Assembly (NCBI RefSeq): GCF_003515065.1
Contig: NZ_QXGH01000041.1
Span: 1 to 64,000 of the forward strand
Reading direction: 5' to 3'
DNA length: 64,000 bases
Origin: Nocardioides immobilis
GTDB taxonomy: Bacteria; Actinomycetota; Actinomycetes; Propionibacteriales; Nocardioidaceae
Below the pieces are notes generated by a model. That model did no database searches. It was not told the DNA's origin and saw only the letters and a program-made list of their open reading frames with translations. Numbering within the stretch: the first letter of the stretch is position 1; each line of letters opens with the position of its first letter. This document shows, one piece after another, positions 1 to 9,573 of this stretch. A program made the position numbers and the translations under genes.

Positions 1-55
1 GGTCCTTGTCACCCTCACTGAAGTGGTAGACCAGCTTCTTCGTCGACGGGCTCAT
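1..55 (-). CDS. ppdK: pyruvate, phosphate dikinase, N-terminal fragment (runs off the window)
   Basis: Only the first 18 codons are inside the window. They read MSPSTKKLVYHFSEGDKD, which matches the usual PPDK amino end (a K-[FYL]-V-Y-x-F-x-E-G pattern just before the conserved LLGGKGANLAEM stretch that would lie outside). A GAGGGA Shine-Dalgarno lies six to eight bases before the ATG. PPDK interconverts pyruvate and phosphoenolpyruvate with ATP and phosphate in the cytosol. Identification rests on this short N-terminus only, so the family is likely but not proven. Confidence 0.7.
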   Translation of the reverse strand, partial: MSPSTKKLVYHFSEGDKD

Positions 56-183
56 CTCGGTTCCCTCATTCCAGACGCCGCCAATCAGGTATCACACGGA
101 CCAGCTATAGCACCTTGTTCCCGTACAGCTCCCCGAGCGGGTCGGCGACGGTGACGTCGCGCAGGGCGCCTGAAGTTCTGGGG

Positions 184-348
184 TCACGCCCCGTTCGAGG
201 CCTCGTGCCAGTCCCAATGCGCCCTCGGGTACTCACCCGCCGAGGCAACCAACGAGCCGCACACGCGGCACACGAGACCGACGTCGGTGGCGGTGTCGTA
301 GATGTTCATGATGTCCGGCTGAGAGGCGTCTACTTCTTCCTCGGTCAT
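184..348 (-). CDS. small conserved protein with Cys/His zinc-knuckle-like motif
   Basis: A 54-residue protein starting at the ATG with GGTGGG upstream. It begins with an acidic stretch (MTEEEVDASQPD) and then shows C-R-V-C-G, followed by H-W-D-W-H-E-A near the end. Two cysteines in a CxxC and two histidines in an HxxxH arrangement could hold one zinc ion. A longer reading frame runs further upstream but its arginine-rich extension is unlikely to be real. It lies 129 bases upstream of ppdK on the same strand and is divergent from the large carboxylase; 349-478 between them must contain both promoters. Function unknown. Confidence 0.6.
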   Translation of the reverse strand: MTEEEVDASQPDIMNIYDTATDVGLVCRVCGSLVASAGEYPRAHWDWHEASNGA

Positions 349-478
349 CGGCCCACCATAGATCTGATCCGCCCCTTCCGCGGCGACGCTGCCGATGTGA
401 CTCGCTCGTAACCTCGACGACGTGACAGTCTCGCGACGACGGCTCCGAGGGCGAGCCGTCGGATCTGGAGGGTCACGG

Positions 479-3400
479 GTGTTCTCTCGCGTTGCGATCG
501 TGAACCGCGGCGAGGCCGCGATGCGGCTGATCCACGCCGTCCGCGACCTGAATGCGCAGGGTGGTGGGGCGCCGATCCGCACGATCGCGCTCTACACCGA
601 CGAGGAACGTACGGCGATGTTCGCGCGGGAGGCCGACGAGGCGTACTCGCTGGGTGCCGCCTCGGCACGCCCCTACATCGACCTGGCCGTCCTCGAGCGG
701 GTGCTGGTCGAGTGCGCGGCAGACGCGGTCTGGGTCGGGTGGGGATTCGTCGCGGAGGATCCCGCGTTCGTGGACCTGTGCAAGCGCCTCGGTGTGACCT
801 TCATCGGCCCGAGCGCAGACGCCATGCGCAAGCTCGGCGACAAGATCGGGTCCAAGCTGATCGCCGAGGAGGTCGGCGTCGCCGTCGCGCCGTGGAGCAG
901 AGGCGGCGTCGACACGCTCGAGGCAGCGCTCGCCGCGGCGGCACAGATCGGCTACCCGTTGATGCTCAAGGCGACCGCCGGCGGAGGCGGCCGCGGTATT
1001 CGCAGGGTCGACACGGCAGCAGAGCTCGAGGACGCCTACCAGCGCACCCGCGACGAGGCCGAGCGCGCGTTCGGAAGCGGCGTGGTCTTCCTGGAGCGTC
1101 TGGTGACCGGGGCACGGCATGTCGAGGTCCAGCTCATCGCTGACGGCCACGGCACTGCCTGGGCGCTCGGCGTTCGCGACTGCACCATTCAACGACGCAA
1201 CCAGAAGGTGATAGAGGAGTCCGCCTCACCCTTGTTGGACAAGGACCAGACCGATGAGGTCAAGGCGTCCGCCGAGCGGCTGGCGATCGCTGTGGGGTAC
1301 GTCGGCGCCGGCACGGTCGAGTTCCTCTACCACCCCGAGGAGCGGACGTTCGCGTTCCTCGAGGTCAACACCAGGCTCCAGGTCGAGCACCCGATCACCG
1401 AGATGACGACGGACGTCGACCTGGTCAAGGCGCAGCTGCACGTCGCTGCCGGAGGTCGACTTGTTGGGGCGAAGCCGCCCGAGAAGGGCCATGCGGTCGA
1501 GGCCCGGCTCAACGCCGAGGATCCCGACCGGGACTTCGCCCCGGCGCCCGGTCGGATCGCGTTGCTCGACCTGCCGTCGGGTCCCGGGATCCGCGTGGAC
1601 ACCGGTGTCGGTGAGGGCGACACCATCCCCGCCGACTTCGACTCGATGATCGCCAAGATCATCGCCTACGGCCGCACCCGCGACGAGGCGCTGGCCAGGC
1701 TGCGCCGGGCGATGGCGGAGACCACCGTCGTGATCGAGGGCGGGGCCACCAACAAGAGCTTCATCCTCGATCTCCTCGACCAGTCCGAGGTGGTCGACGG
1801 CAAGGCGGGCTGGGCAGACACCAGCTGGATCGACCGGGTCCGCGCGGAAGGCCGGCTCGTCGTCCACGAGCATTCCGGCATCGCCGTCGTGGCTGCCGGC
1901 ATCGAGGCCTACGAGGACGAGGCCCAGGTCGAGATCACCCGGCTCCTGGAGAGCGCCCACGGCGGCCGTCCGCAGGTCCAGCACAAGGTCGGTCGCGCCG
2001 TCGACTTCAAGCTGCGGGGCACGGCGTACAAGGTCACCGTCATCCAGATCGGCCCGCAGCGGTTCCGCGTGGGCATCGACTCCGCGGGCGTCGAGCACGT
2101 GGTGGTCGCCGACGTCGAACGTCTCGACGAGTTCCACACCCGGATGACCGTCGGCGACCGGCTCTACCGCCTGGTCACCGCCACCCACGGTCCGGTCCAC
2201 ATGATCGAGGTCGACGGCGTGGCCCACCGCGTCACGCGCGACGAGGGCGGCGTGCTTCGCTCGCCCGCGCCGGCCCTGGTGGTGGCGTCCCCCGTGGCAG
2301 TCGGCGACCTGGTGGCTGCCGGAGCCCCGGTTCTGGTTCTGGAGAGCATGAAGATGGAGACCGTGCTGCGATCGCCGTTCGCAGCCAAGGTCCGTGAGCT
2401 CCTGGTGATGACCGGGAGCCAGGTCGAGACCGGCGCTCCGCTGGTCCGCCTCGAGCCCGTCGAGGACGACGTCGACGAGCAAGCTGCGCCGGAGGCCACG
2501 GGTCCGGCCCTCGACCTGCCGCCGGCCTCGAACGGTGCGACCGCGCAGCGACGCGCGGTCCGGAGCCGGGCGGACGTCGCCGCGCTGCTGATGGGGTACG
2601 ACGTCGACCCACGCGAGGAGGGCGCCGTCATCGCCGACTACCTCGCTGTCCGCGACGAGCTGATCGCGGCGGGGGAAGAGGTCGTGCCCGACGAGATCGC
2701 CCTGCTCGGTCTGATCGCCGACTTCGCCGAGCTGAGCCGCAACCGGCCGGCCGGCGAGGACCTCCACACCGAGCTCCGGGTACACAGCTCGAAGGAGCAC
2801 TTCCACGCCTTCCTGCAGAGCCTGGACGCCGAGCGCGGTGGGCTGCCCGACCAGTTCCGGGACCGCCTGGCCAGGGTCCTCGCCCACTACGGCGTGACCG
2901 ACTGGGATCGGACTCCGCAGCTGGAGGAGGCGGTGTTCCGGATCTTCCTCGCTCAGCAGCGCTCCGCGCCCGACGTACAGCTGGCCACGGGGCTTCTCCA
3001 GCGTTGGATCGCCGAGCCTCCTCCGACCGAGGCGCTGGCCGGTCCGGCGCGTGACCTCCTCGAGCGTCTCGTCAGGGCCACCCAGCTGCGCTTCCCCGTG
3101 GTGGGCGACCTGGCCCGGAGCACTCGCTTCCGCTGGTTCGACCAGCCCCTGGTCGACGCTGAGCGGTCCAGTGTCCTGGCCGGAGTTCGCAACGAGGTCG
3201 AGGCCCTGGCCGCCGATCCCGACGCCGCGGACCGCGCCCAGCGCATGGATGCGCTGGCCGCGATCCCCGAGCAGATCGTGCGGTTCCTCGCCGAGCGGCT
3301 GGAGAACGGCGTACCCGAGCAGGAACCGATGCTCGAGGTCCTGGTGCGACGCCACTACCGCGAGTACGACCTGCACGACCTCCGCTCGGTGCCGCGCGCC

Positions 3401-6007
3401 GGTCGCACCTTCACGGTGGCCGACTACACCCTCGACGGGCGCCCGACCCGGCTGGTCTCGATCGAGGGCACCATCGCCGAGCTGACCGACCCCACCAGCG
3501 CGATGACTGCTGCCGTGGGCGAGGAGGTCGCCGCGCGCAGTCCCGGTGACGGGGCGGTCGTCGACCTCTACATCCACTGGCCCGACGCTCCCGAGTCGCC
3601 GGAGCAGGTCACCGAGGAGCTCGCCCGCATCGTCGGCGCGCTGCCCTTCGCCCACGACGCACGCCGAGTCGCGGTCGCGGTCTGCCCCGGCGGTGACCGG
3701 CCGGTCAGCTACTTCACCTACCGGCCTGTCGTGGACGGTGGCGTCGCGGAGGACGACCTGGTTCGCGGAGTGCACCCGATGGTCGGCCGCCGGCTCGACC
3801 TGTGGCGGCTGCGCGAGTTCAATGTCACCCGCGTCGACGCGCCCGAGGACGTGCTCCTCTTCGAGTGCGTGGCCAAGCAGAACCCGGCGGACCGCCGGCT
3901 CGTCGCCCTCGCGCAGGTGCGCCAGCTCGCCGTCGTCCGCGACGACGAGGGGACGGTCATCGCAGTGCCCCACGCCGAGCGAGCGGTGGAGAACTGCCTC
4001 GAGGCGATCAGGCGGGTGCGCACGGCGCGGGGCGCAGCCGGGAGCAAGCTCGACTCGAACCACGTGTGGGTCCAGGTCTGGCCGGACGTCGAGGCCGACC
4101 CTGACCAGCTGACCGCGTTGCAGGGCAAGATCACCCCGCTGACGGACGGTGCGGGGATCTCGGAGGTCGTCGCGCAGGGCCGGGTGGTCGGATCCGACGG
4201 TGTGGCCGTCCCCATGGCCATCAGGTTCCACGCCCGGCCGGGCGCCGGCGTGACCGCCTCTATCGAGGCGCCGCCGACCGAGCCGCTCCAGCCGCTCGAC
4301 GAGTACGCCGGCAAGGTCGCCCGGGCCCGTCGTCGCGGCTTGGTCTACCCCTACGAGCTCGCGGGGGTCCTCGCCGGTCCCGGCGGGGGCTTCGTCGAGT
4401 ACGACCTCGACGACTCAGGCGTCCTCGCGCCCGTCAGCCGTCCTCCCGGCCTCAACAAGGCCGGCATCCTCGTCGCGGTGGTCACCACGCCGACCGACCT
4501 GCACCCGGAAGGGGTCACCCGCGTCGTGCTCTGCGGCGACCCGACCATGGCGCTCGGTGCCGTCTCGGAGCCGGAGTGCTCACGAGTGATCGCCGCGATC
4601 GACCTTGCCGAGCGGATGCAGGTGCCGGTGGAGTGGTTCGCCCTGTCCGCGGGCGCCCGGATCTCGATGGACTCCGGCACCGAGAACATGGACTGGGTGG
4701 CCGCCGCGCTGAAGCGGATCATCGAGTTCACCCAGGCCGGTGGCGAGATCAACGTGGTCGTCGCGGGCATCAACGTCGGTGCGCAGCCCTATTGGAACGC
4801 CGAGGCGACGATGCTCATGCACACCAAGGGCATCCTGGTGATGACCCCGGACAGCGCGATGGTGCTGACCGGGAAGCAGTCGCTCGACTTCTCCGGCGGC
4901 GTGTCCGCGGAGGACAACTTCGGCATCGGTGGCTACGACCGGGTGATGGGCCCGAACGGGCAGGCGCAGTACTGGGCGCCCGACCTGGCCGGCGCGTTCG
5001 CCGTACTGATGGCTCACTACGACCACACCTATGTGGTGCCCGGTGAGTCGCGGCCGCGCCGGGCCGCCACCACCGACCCGGAGGACCGCGACATCTCGTC
5101 GTTCCCGCACGTGTCCGCCGAGAGCGACTTCACCACGGTCGGCGAGATCTTCTCCGTGGCCGGCAACCCGGACCGCAAGAAGGCCTTCGACATCCGCACC
5201 GTGATGCGGGCCCTGGCCGACCAGGACCACGCGACCCTGGAGCGCTGGGCCGGCATGGCCGACGCGGACACGGCGGTGGTCCAGGACGCTCACCTGGGCG
5301 GCTATCCCGTGTGCCTGCTGGGGATCGAGTCGCGGCCGGTTCCCCGACGAGGCTTCCCGCCCACCGACGGACCGGACATCTACACCGCCGGCACGCTCTT
5401 CCCGCGCTCGTCGAAGAAGGCTGCCCGGGCGATCAACGCCGCCAGCGGGAACCGGCCGCTCGTCGTACTGGCCAACCTGTCCGGCTTCGACGGCTCGCCG
5501 GACTCGATGCGCAACCTCCAGCTGGAGTACGGCGCGGAGATCGGCCGTGCCATCGTCAACTTCAACGGCCCGATCGTCTTCTGCGTCATCTCGCGTTACC
5601 ACGGCGGTGCGTTCGTGGTCTTCTCCAAGGCCCTGAACCCGAACATGACGGTGCTCGCCCTCGAAGGGTCGTACGCGTCGGTCATCGGCGGCGCCCCGGC
5701 GGCGGCAGTCGTGTTCGCCGGCGAGGTCGAGAAGCGTACGTCGGCCGACCCTCGCGTCCGAGAGGTCGAGGGCAGGATCGCCGACGCCGCAGGACCGGAC
5801 CGGAGCCGCTCGGTCGTCGAGCTCGCCGACCTGAGGGCGGCGGTGCGACCGGAGAAGATCGGCGAGGTCGCAGCCGAGTTCGACAGCGTCCACGACATAC
5901 ACCGGGCGGTGCGGGTGGGCTCTGTGGACGAGGTGATCTCGGTCGCCCGGCTCAGGCCGCGAGTGATCGAGGTGATCAAGCGCGGATTCGACGAGACCGG
6001 CGCATGA
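479..6007 (+). CDS. single-chain acetyl-/acyl-CoA carboxylase (biotin carboxylase-BCCP-carboxyltransferase)
   Basis: A 1842-residue biotin enzyme holding every catalytic part in one polypeptide. Biotin carboxylase occupies roughly residues 1-450: ATP-grasp glycine loop KATAGGGGRGIRR, RDCTIQRRNQK, and EVNTRLQVEHP near residue 295. The biotin carrier lies around 590-665 with the biotin lysine in ESMKMET at about K625. A central linker follows, then a carboxyltransferase from about 1230 onward with motifs such as YWNAEATMLMHTKG and GGVSAEDNFGIGGYDR (near 1472) that resemble eukaryotic ACC. The GTG at 479 is preferred because GGAGGGT sits seven bases before it; a start 19 codons earlier has no such site. 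It would make malonyl-CoA or a related carboxylated acyl-CoA. Normal actinobacterial enzymes are split into AccA and AccD, so this layout is unusual. Substrate cannot be told from sequence. Confidence 0.9.
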   Translation: MFSRVAIVNRGEAAMRLIHAVRDLNAQGGGAPIRTIALYTDEERTAMFAREADEAYSLGAASARPYIDLAVLERVLVECAADAVWVGWGFVAEDPAFVDLCKRLGVTFIGPSADAMRKLGDKIGSKLIAEEVGVAVAPWSRGGVDTLEAALAAAAQIGYPLMLKATAGGGGRGIRRVDTAAELEDAYQRTRDEAERAFGSGVVFLERLVTGARHVEVQLIADGHGTAWALGVRDCTIQRRNQKVIEESASPLLDKDQTDEVKASAERLAIAVGYVGAGTVEFLYHPEERTFAFLEVNTRLQVEHPITEMTTDVDLVKAQLHVAAGGRLVGAKPPEKGHAVEARLNAEDPDRDFAPAPGRIALLDLPSGPGIRVDTGVGEGDTIPADFDSMIAKIIAYGRTRDEALARLRRAMAETTVVIEGGATNKSFILDLLDQSEVVDGKAGWADTSWIDRVRAEGRLVVHEHSGIAVVAAGIEAYEDEAQVEITRLLESAHGGRPQVQHKVGRAVDFKLRGTAYKVTVIQIGPQRFRVGIDSAGVEHVVVADVERLDEFHTRMTVGDRLYRLVTATHGPVHMIEVDGVAHRVTRDEGGVLRSPAPALVVASPVAVGDLVAAGAPVLVLESMKMETVLRSPFAAKVRELLVMTGSQVETGAPLVRLEPVEDDVDEQAAPEATGPALDLPPASNGATAQRRAVRSRADVAALLMGYDVDPREEGAVIADYLAVRDELIAAGEEVVPDEIALLGLIADFAELSRNRPAGEDLHTELRVHSSKEHFHAFLQSLDAERGGLPDQFRDRLARVLAHYGVTDWDRTPQLEEAVFRIFLAQQRSAPDVQLATGLLQRWIAEPPPTEALAGPARDLLERLVRATQLRFPVVGDLARSTRFRWFDQPLVDAERSSVLAGVRNEVEALAADPDAADRAQRMDALAAIPEQIVRFLAERLENGVPEQEPMLEVLVRRHYREYDLHDLRSVPRAGRTFTVADYTLDGRPTRLVSIEGTIAELTDPTSAMTAAVGEEVAARSPGDGAVVDLYIHWPDAPESPEQVTEELARIVGALPFAHDARRVAVAVCPGGDRPVSYFTYRPVVDGGVAEDDLVRGVHPMVGRRLDLWRLREFNVTRVDAPEDVLLFECVAKQNPADRRLVALAQVRQLAVVRDDEGTVIAVPHAERAVENCLEAIRRVRTARGAAGSKLDSNHVWVQVWPDVEADPDQLTALQGKITPLTDGAGISEVVAQGRVVGSDGVAVPMAIRFHARPGAGVTASIEAPPTEPLQPLDEYAGKVARARRRGLVYPYELAGVLAGPGGGFVEYDLDDSGVLAPVSRPPGLNKAGILVAVVTTPTDLHPEGVTRVVLCGDPTMALGAVSEPECSRVIAAIDLAERMQVPVEWFALSAGARISMDSGTENMDWVAAALKRIIEFTQAGGEINVVVAGINVGAQPYWNAEATMLMHTKGILVMTPDSAMVLTGKQSLDFSGGVSAEDNFGIGGYDRVMGPNGQAQYWAPDLAGAFAVLMAHYDHTYVVPGESRPRRAATTDPEDRDISSFPHVSAESDFTTVGEIFSVAGNPDRKKAFDIRTVMRALADQDHATLERWAGMADADTAVVQDAHLGGYPVCLLGIESRPVPRRGFPPTDGPDIYTAGTLFPRSSKKAARAINAASGNRPLVVLANLSGFDGSPDSMRNLQLEYGAEIGRAIVNFNGPIVFCVISRYHGGAFVVFSKALNPNMTVLALEGSYASVIGGAPAAAVVFAGEVEKRTSADPRVREVEGRIADAAGPDRSRSVVELADLRAAVRPEKIGEVAAEFDSVHDIHRAVRVGSVDEVISVARLRPRVIEVIKRGFDETGA

Positions 6008-6117
6008 GCGCCAAGGGTCACGCGGCTCCTTGAGCCCAAGTGTCTCGGGGGGAGCCATCAGCAGCAGATGTGCTGTTGGCCTGTAGTTGCGGCGGTTGAC
6101 GCGGAAGAGTGTCGGAC

Positions 6118-8376
6118 ATGGAGACGATCGACGAGCACTTCGTCCGTCGACTCAGCGAGCGCGGCGACCACGCAAGCGACCGGGGACCCGCGACCTTGGA
6201 GAACCGGCGCACCGATCTGTCCACGCTGCGACACCTCTTCGACGCGCAGGCGCAGAGCCGACATCTGGATTTCGCGGCGCGCTGGCTCCAGGCACAGGGC
6301 AAGGGCTACTACACGATCGGCTCAGCCGGTCACGAGAGCAACGCGGCGCTGGGTCTGGTGTCACGGGTGGACGACCCTGCTCTGCTGCACTACCGCGCCG
6401 GGGGCTTCTACGCCGCTCGAGCACGTGCCGCGAGCAGTGACAACCCGGTGCGCGACATCCTGCTCAGCCTCACGTCGGCCGCCAGCGACCCGATGTCAGG
6501 TGGGCGGCACAAGGTCTTCGGCCATCCGCGGCTGAGCATCATCCCGCAGACCTCCACGATCAGCTCACATCTGCCGCGGGCGGTGGGACTCGCCTATGCC
6601 CTCGGACTCGGTCCTGGCACGGGCGTCGGGTCTCCCTGGCCCGAGGACGCGATCGTGCTGTGCAGCTTCGGGGACGCGTCGGCCAACCACTCCACCGCCG
6701 CCGGGGCGCTCAACGCCGCGGCCTACCTGGTGCACCGCAAGATTCCCTGCCCCGTCCTGTTCGTGTGCGAGGACAACGGGATCGGGATCAGTACCAAGTC
6801 GCCCGGCGAGTGGCCGGGGGCAGCGCTCCAGTGCCTCCCAGGGCTGTCATACCGGCAGGTGGACGGCGCTGATCCCGAGGCGCTGCTGGCCGTGTCCGCG
6901 GCGTCGGTGGCCGCCGTTCGCGAGAGTCGTCGCGCCGCCGTCCTCCATCTGCGCACCGTCCGGTTCATGGGTCATGCCGGTTCGGATGCCGAGGTCGCCT
7001 ACCGCTCCCGGAGCGAGATCCTCGCCGACTATGCGCGCGACCCTCTCCTCGCCACGGCTCAGGCACTCGTCGACCGCGGCGTCATGTCCGCGGCGGAGGT
7101 CCTCGACACTTACGAGCACGTCCGGCTCCAGGTGATGGACGAGGCCAAGCGCGTGCTCGACGAGGACCGGCTCGCCACCCGGGAGGACGTCATGGCGCCG
7201 CTCGCCCTGCCCACCGCCGCCCCCTCCGCGCCGACCGCGATCACCGACGAGCGCCGTACCGCGGCCTGGGCCGGACGACCGCCCGAGGCCGGCTCCCCCA
7301 TGACGCTGGCCCAGACGATCAACGCAACGCTCGCGGACCTGATGATCACCCATCCCGAGGCCCTGGTCTTCGGGGAGGACGTCGCCGTCAAGGGTGGGGT
7401 GTACGGCGTCACCCGCGCCCTCCGGAAGCGGTTCGGCGGCCTCCGGGTGTTCGACACCCTGCTCGACGAGCAGACCATCCTGGGGGTGGCGCTCGGGGCA
7501 GCGCTCGCCGGCTTCGTGCCCATCCCCGAGATCCAGTACCTGGCCTACCTGCACAACGCCGAGGACCAGCTGCGCGGAGAGGCCGCCACTTTGCGGTTCT
7601 TCTCCAACGGCCAGTACCAGAACGGCATGGTGGTCCGGGTCGCCGGCCTCGCCTACCAGCGCGGTTTCGGAGGCCACTTCCACAACGACAACTCGGTCGC
7701 GGTGCTGCGCGACATCCCGGGCCTGGTCCTGGCCGTGCCGAGCCATCCTGCTGAGGCTCCCGGTCTGCTGCGCACCTGCTTCGACCTCGCCCGCCGGGAT
7801 GGACGCGTGTGCGTCTTCCTCGAGCCGATTGCGCGCTACCACTCCCGCGACCTCCTCGAGGACGGCGACGGCGGCTGGACCGCGCCCTACGTGGCGCCGG
7901 ATGCGGCGGAGGCCAGCACCCCCCTGGGCACGGTCGGCCTGTTCGGCGAGGGTCGCGACGTACTCATCGTCACGTTCGGGAACGGGGTGCACCTGAGTCG
8001 CAGAGCCGCGGCGACGCTGGCCGATGGCGGTGTGGCCAGCACCGTGCTCGACCTGCGCTGGCTGGCGCCGCTGCCCGCAGAGGCGCTCACCCGCGTCGCG
8101 GCCGGTTTCGATGCGGTCCTCGTCGTCGACGAGACACGCCGTACCGGTGGCGTCGCCGAAGGCGTGCTCGCGGCCCTGGTCGACAGCGGGTACGGCGGGC
8201 GTCTGGCCCGCGTAGCCAGTGCCGACAGCTTCATCCCGCTCGGGCCGGCGGCTGAGACCGTGCTGCTCGGGGAGACCGAGATCGTGGACGCGGTCCGCGA
8301 GCTCCTGGCCTCCTCGACCGCGGCACCGTCCACCCGCGACACCAGGACCATCCACGACGACAGGGAGAGACCGTGA
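6118..8376 (+). CDS. fused alpha+beta 2-oxoacid dehydrogenase E1 (ThDP-dependent)
   Basis: A 752-residue protein joining both E1 subunits of the branched-chain 2-oxoacid type. The alpha half carries the thiamine diphosphate signature G-D-A-S-A-N-H-S ... C-E-D-N-G-I-G-I-S-T around residues 184-220. The beta half starts near 418 with GEDVAVKGGVYGVT and continues through DTLLDEQTILGVALGAALAG. The ATG at 6118 has GGAAGAG eight bases upstream; an upstream in-frame GTG at 6109 is too close to it. The stop overlaps the start of the glutaryl-CoA dehydrogenase (GTGA), so the two are translationally coupled. That points to an acid giving glutaryl-CoA, i.e. 2-oxoadipate, although the fold class is the branched-chain one. 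No E2 or E3 genes are in the window. Confidence 0.82.
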   Translation: METIDEHFVRRLSERGDHASDRGPATLENRRTDLSTLRHLFDAQAQSRHLDFAARWLQAQGKGYYTIGSAGHESNAALGLVSRVDDPALLHYRAGGFYAARARAASSDNPVRDILLSLTSAASDPMSGGRHKVFGHPRLSIIPQTSTISSHLPRAVGLAYALGLGPGTGVGSPWPEDAIVLCSFGDASANHSTAAGALNAAAYLVHRKIPCPVLFVCEDNGIGISTKSPGEWPGAALQCLPGLSYRQVDGADPEALLAVSAASVAAVRESRRAAVLHLRTVRFMGHAGSDAEVAYRSRSEILADYARDPLLATAQALVDRGVMSAAEVLDTYEHVRLQVMDEAKRVLDEDRLATREDVMAPLALPTAAPSAPTAITDERRTAAWAGRPPEAGSPMTLAQTINATLADLMITHPEALVFGEDVAVKGGVYGVTRALRKRFGGLRVFDTLLDEQTILGVALGAALAGFVPIPEIQYLAYLHNAEDQLRGEAATLRFFSNGQYQNGMVVRVAGLAYQRGFGGHFHNDNSVAVLRDIPGLVLAVPSHPAEAPGLLRTCFDLARRDGRVCVFLEPIARYHSRDLLEDGDGGWTAPYVAPDAAEASTPLGTVGLFGEGRDVLIVTFGNGVHLSRRAAATLADGGVASTVLDLRWLAPLPAEALTRVAAGFDAVLVVDETRRTGGVAEGVLAALVDSGYGGRLARVASADSFIPLGPAAETVLLGETEIVDAVRELLASSTAAPSTRDTRTIHDDRERP

Positions 8377-9566
8377 CCGCGAGGACCCCGTCGATCCCGG
8401 CAGCCGACCTCGCCGGCATCGACCTCATGCTGACCCAGGACGAGCGCGACGTGCGCAAGGCCGTCCGTGACTTCGTCGCCGCCGAGGCGCAGCCCTACGT
8501 CGCGACCTGGTTCGAGGAGGGTCGGGTCGAGGACCTTCGCGGCCTGGCCAAGAAGCTCGGCAACCTCGGGGTGCTCGGGATGCACCTCGACGGGTACGGG
8601 TGCGCGGGGATGAGCGCGACCCAGTACGGCCTTGCCTGCGTCGAGCTCGAGGCCTGCGACTCCGGACTGCGGTCGTTCGTCTCCGTCCAGGGCTCCCTGG
8701 CCATGTTCGCGATCTGGCGCTTCGGCTCCGAGGAGCAGAAGGCCGAGTGGCTGCCTCGCATGGCCGCCGGCGAGGCCATCGGGTGTTTCGGTCTCACCGA
8801 GCCCGACCACGGGTCGGACCCGGCCGGCATGCGCACCCGAGCCCGCCGCGACGGCGACGACTGGGTCCTCGACGGACGCAAGATGTGGATCACCAACGGC
8901 TCCGTCGCCGACATCGCGATCGTGTGGGCCCACGCCGACGAAGGCATCCGCGGGTTCGTCGTACCCACGAGCACGCCGGGGTTCTCGGCGACCGAGATCA
9001 AGCACAAGATGTCGTTGCGCGCGTCGGTGACCAGTGAGCTCGTCCTCGACTCCGTCCGGCTGCCCGCCGCCGCGGTGCTGCCAGAGGTGACCGGCCTGAA
9101 GGGGCCTCTGAGCTGCCTCAACGAAGCCCGCTTCGGCATCGTCTGGGGCGCCCTGGGCGCCGCCCGATCGGCGCTGGAGACCGCCTTGGAGTACGCCGGC
9201 ACCCGCAGCCAGTTCGGGCAGCCGATCGCGAGCTTCCAGCTCACCCAGCAGAAGCTGGTCGAGATGGGGCTGAGCCTGTCGACCGGCAGCCTCCTGGCCC
9301 TGCACCTGGGCCGGCTGAAGGACCAGGGAGACCTGCGCCCCGAGCACGTCTCGCTGGGCAAGCTGAACAACGTCCGCGCGGCACTCGAGATCTGTCGCAC
9401 CGCAAGGACCATCCTCGGCGCCAACGGGATCTCACTGGAGTACCCGGTGATCCGCCACATGAACAACCTCGAGTCCGTCCTCACCTACGAGGGCACCGTC
9501 GAGATGCACACCCTGGTCCTGGGCCAGGCGATCACCGGTCATGCGGCGTTCCGGTCGGCGCCGTAG
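8373..9566 (+). CDS. gcdH: glutaryl-CoA dehydrogenase (acyl-CoA dehydrogenase family)
   Basis: A 397-residue acyl-CoA dehydrogenase with the features of the glutaryl-CoA group: CFGLTEPDHGSDPAGM and KMWITNGSVADIAIVWA for FAD and substrate binding, RSQFGQPIASFQLTQQKL, and the catalytic base in YEGTVEMHTLVLGQAITG (Glu about 373). It oxidises and decarboxylates glutaryl-CoA to crotonyl-CoA, the end of lysine and tryptophan breakdown, passing electrons to ETF. It starts at a GTG sharing four bases with the stop of the E1 gene. Only seven bases separate its stop from that of the convergent LysR gene. Confidence 0.9.
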   Translation: MTARTPSIPAADLAGIDLMLTQDERDVRKAVRDFVAAEAQPYVATWFEEGRVEDLRGLAKKLGNLGVLGMHLDGYGCAGMSATQYGLACVELEACDSGLRSFVSVQGSLAMFAIWRFGSEEQKAEWLPRMAAGEAIGCFGLTEPDHGSDPAGMRTRARRDGDDWVLDGRKMWITNGSVADIAIVWAHADEGIRGFVVPTSTPGFSATEIKHKMSLRASVTSELVLDSVRLPAAAVLPEVTGLKGPLSCLNEARFGIVWGALGAARSALETALEYAGTRSQFGQPIASFQLTQQKLVEMGLSLSTGSLLALHLGRLKDQGDLRPEHVSLGKLNNVRAALEICRTARTILGANGISLEYPVIRHMNNLESVLTYEGTVEMHTLVLGQAITGHAAFRSAP

Positions 9567-9573
9567 GAGGGAC

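Noticed and set aside
1226..4231. 1001-codon minus-strand frame opposite the carboxylase
   Set aside because: A shadow of the high-GC coding strand: acidic/His-rich low-complexity protein, no motifs, no ribosome site.
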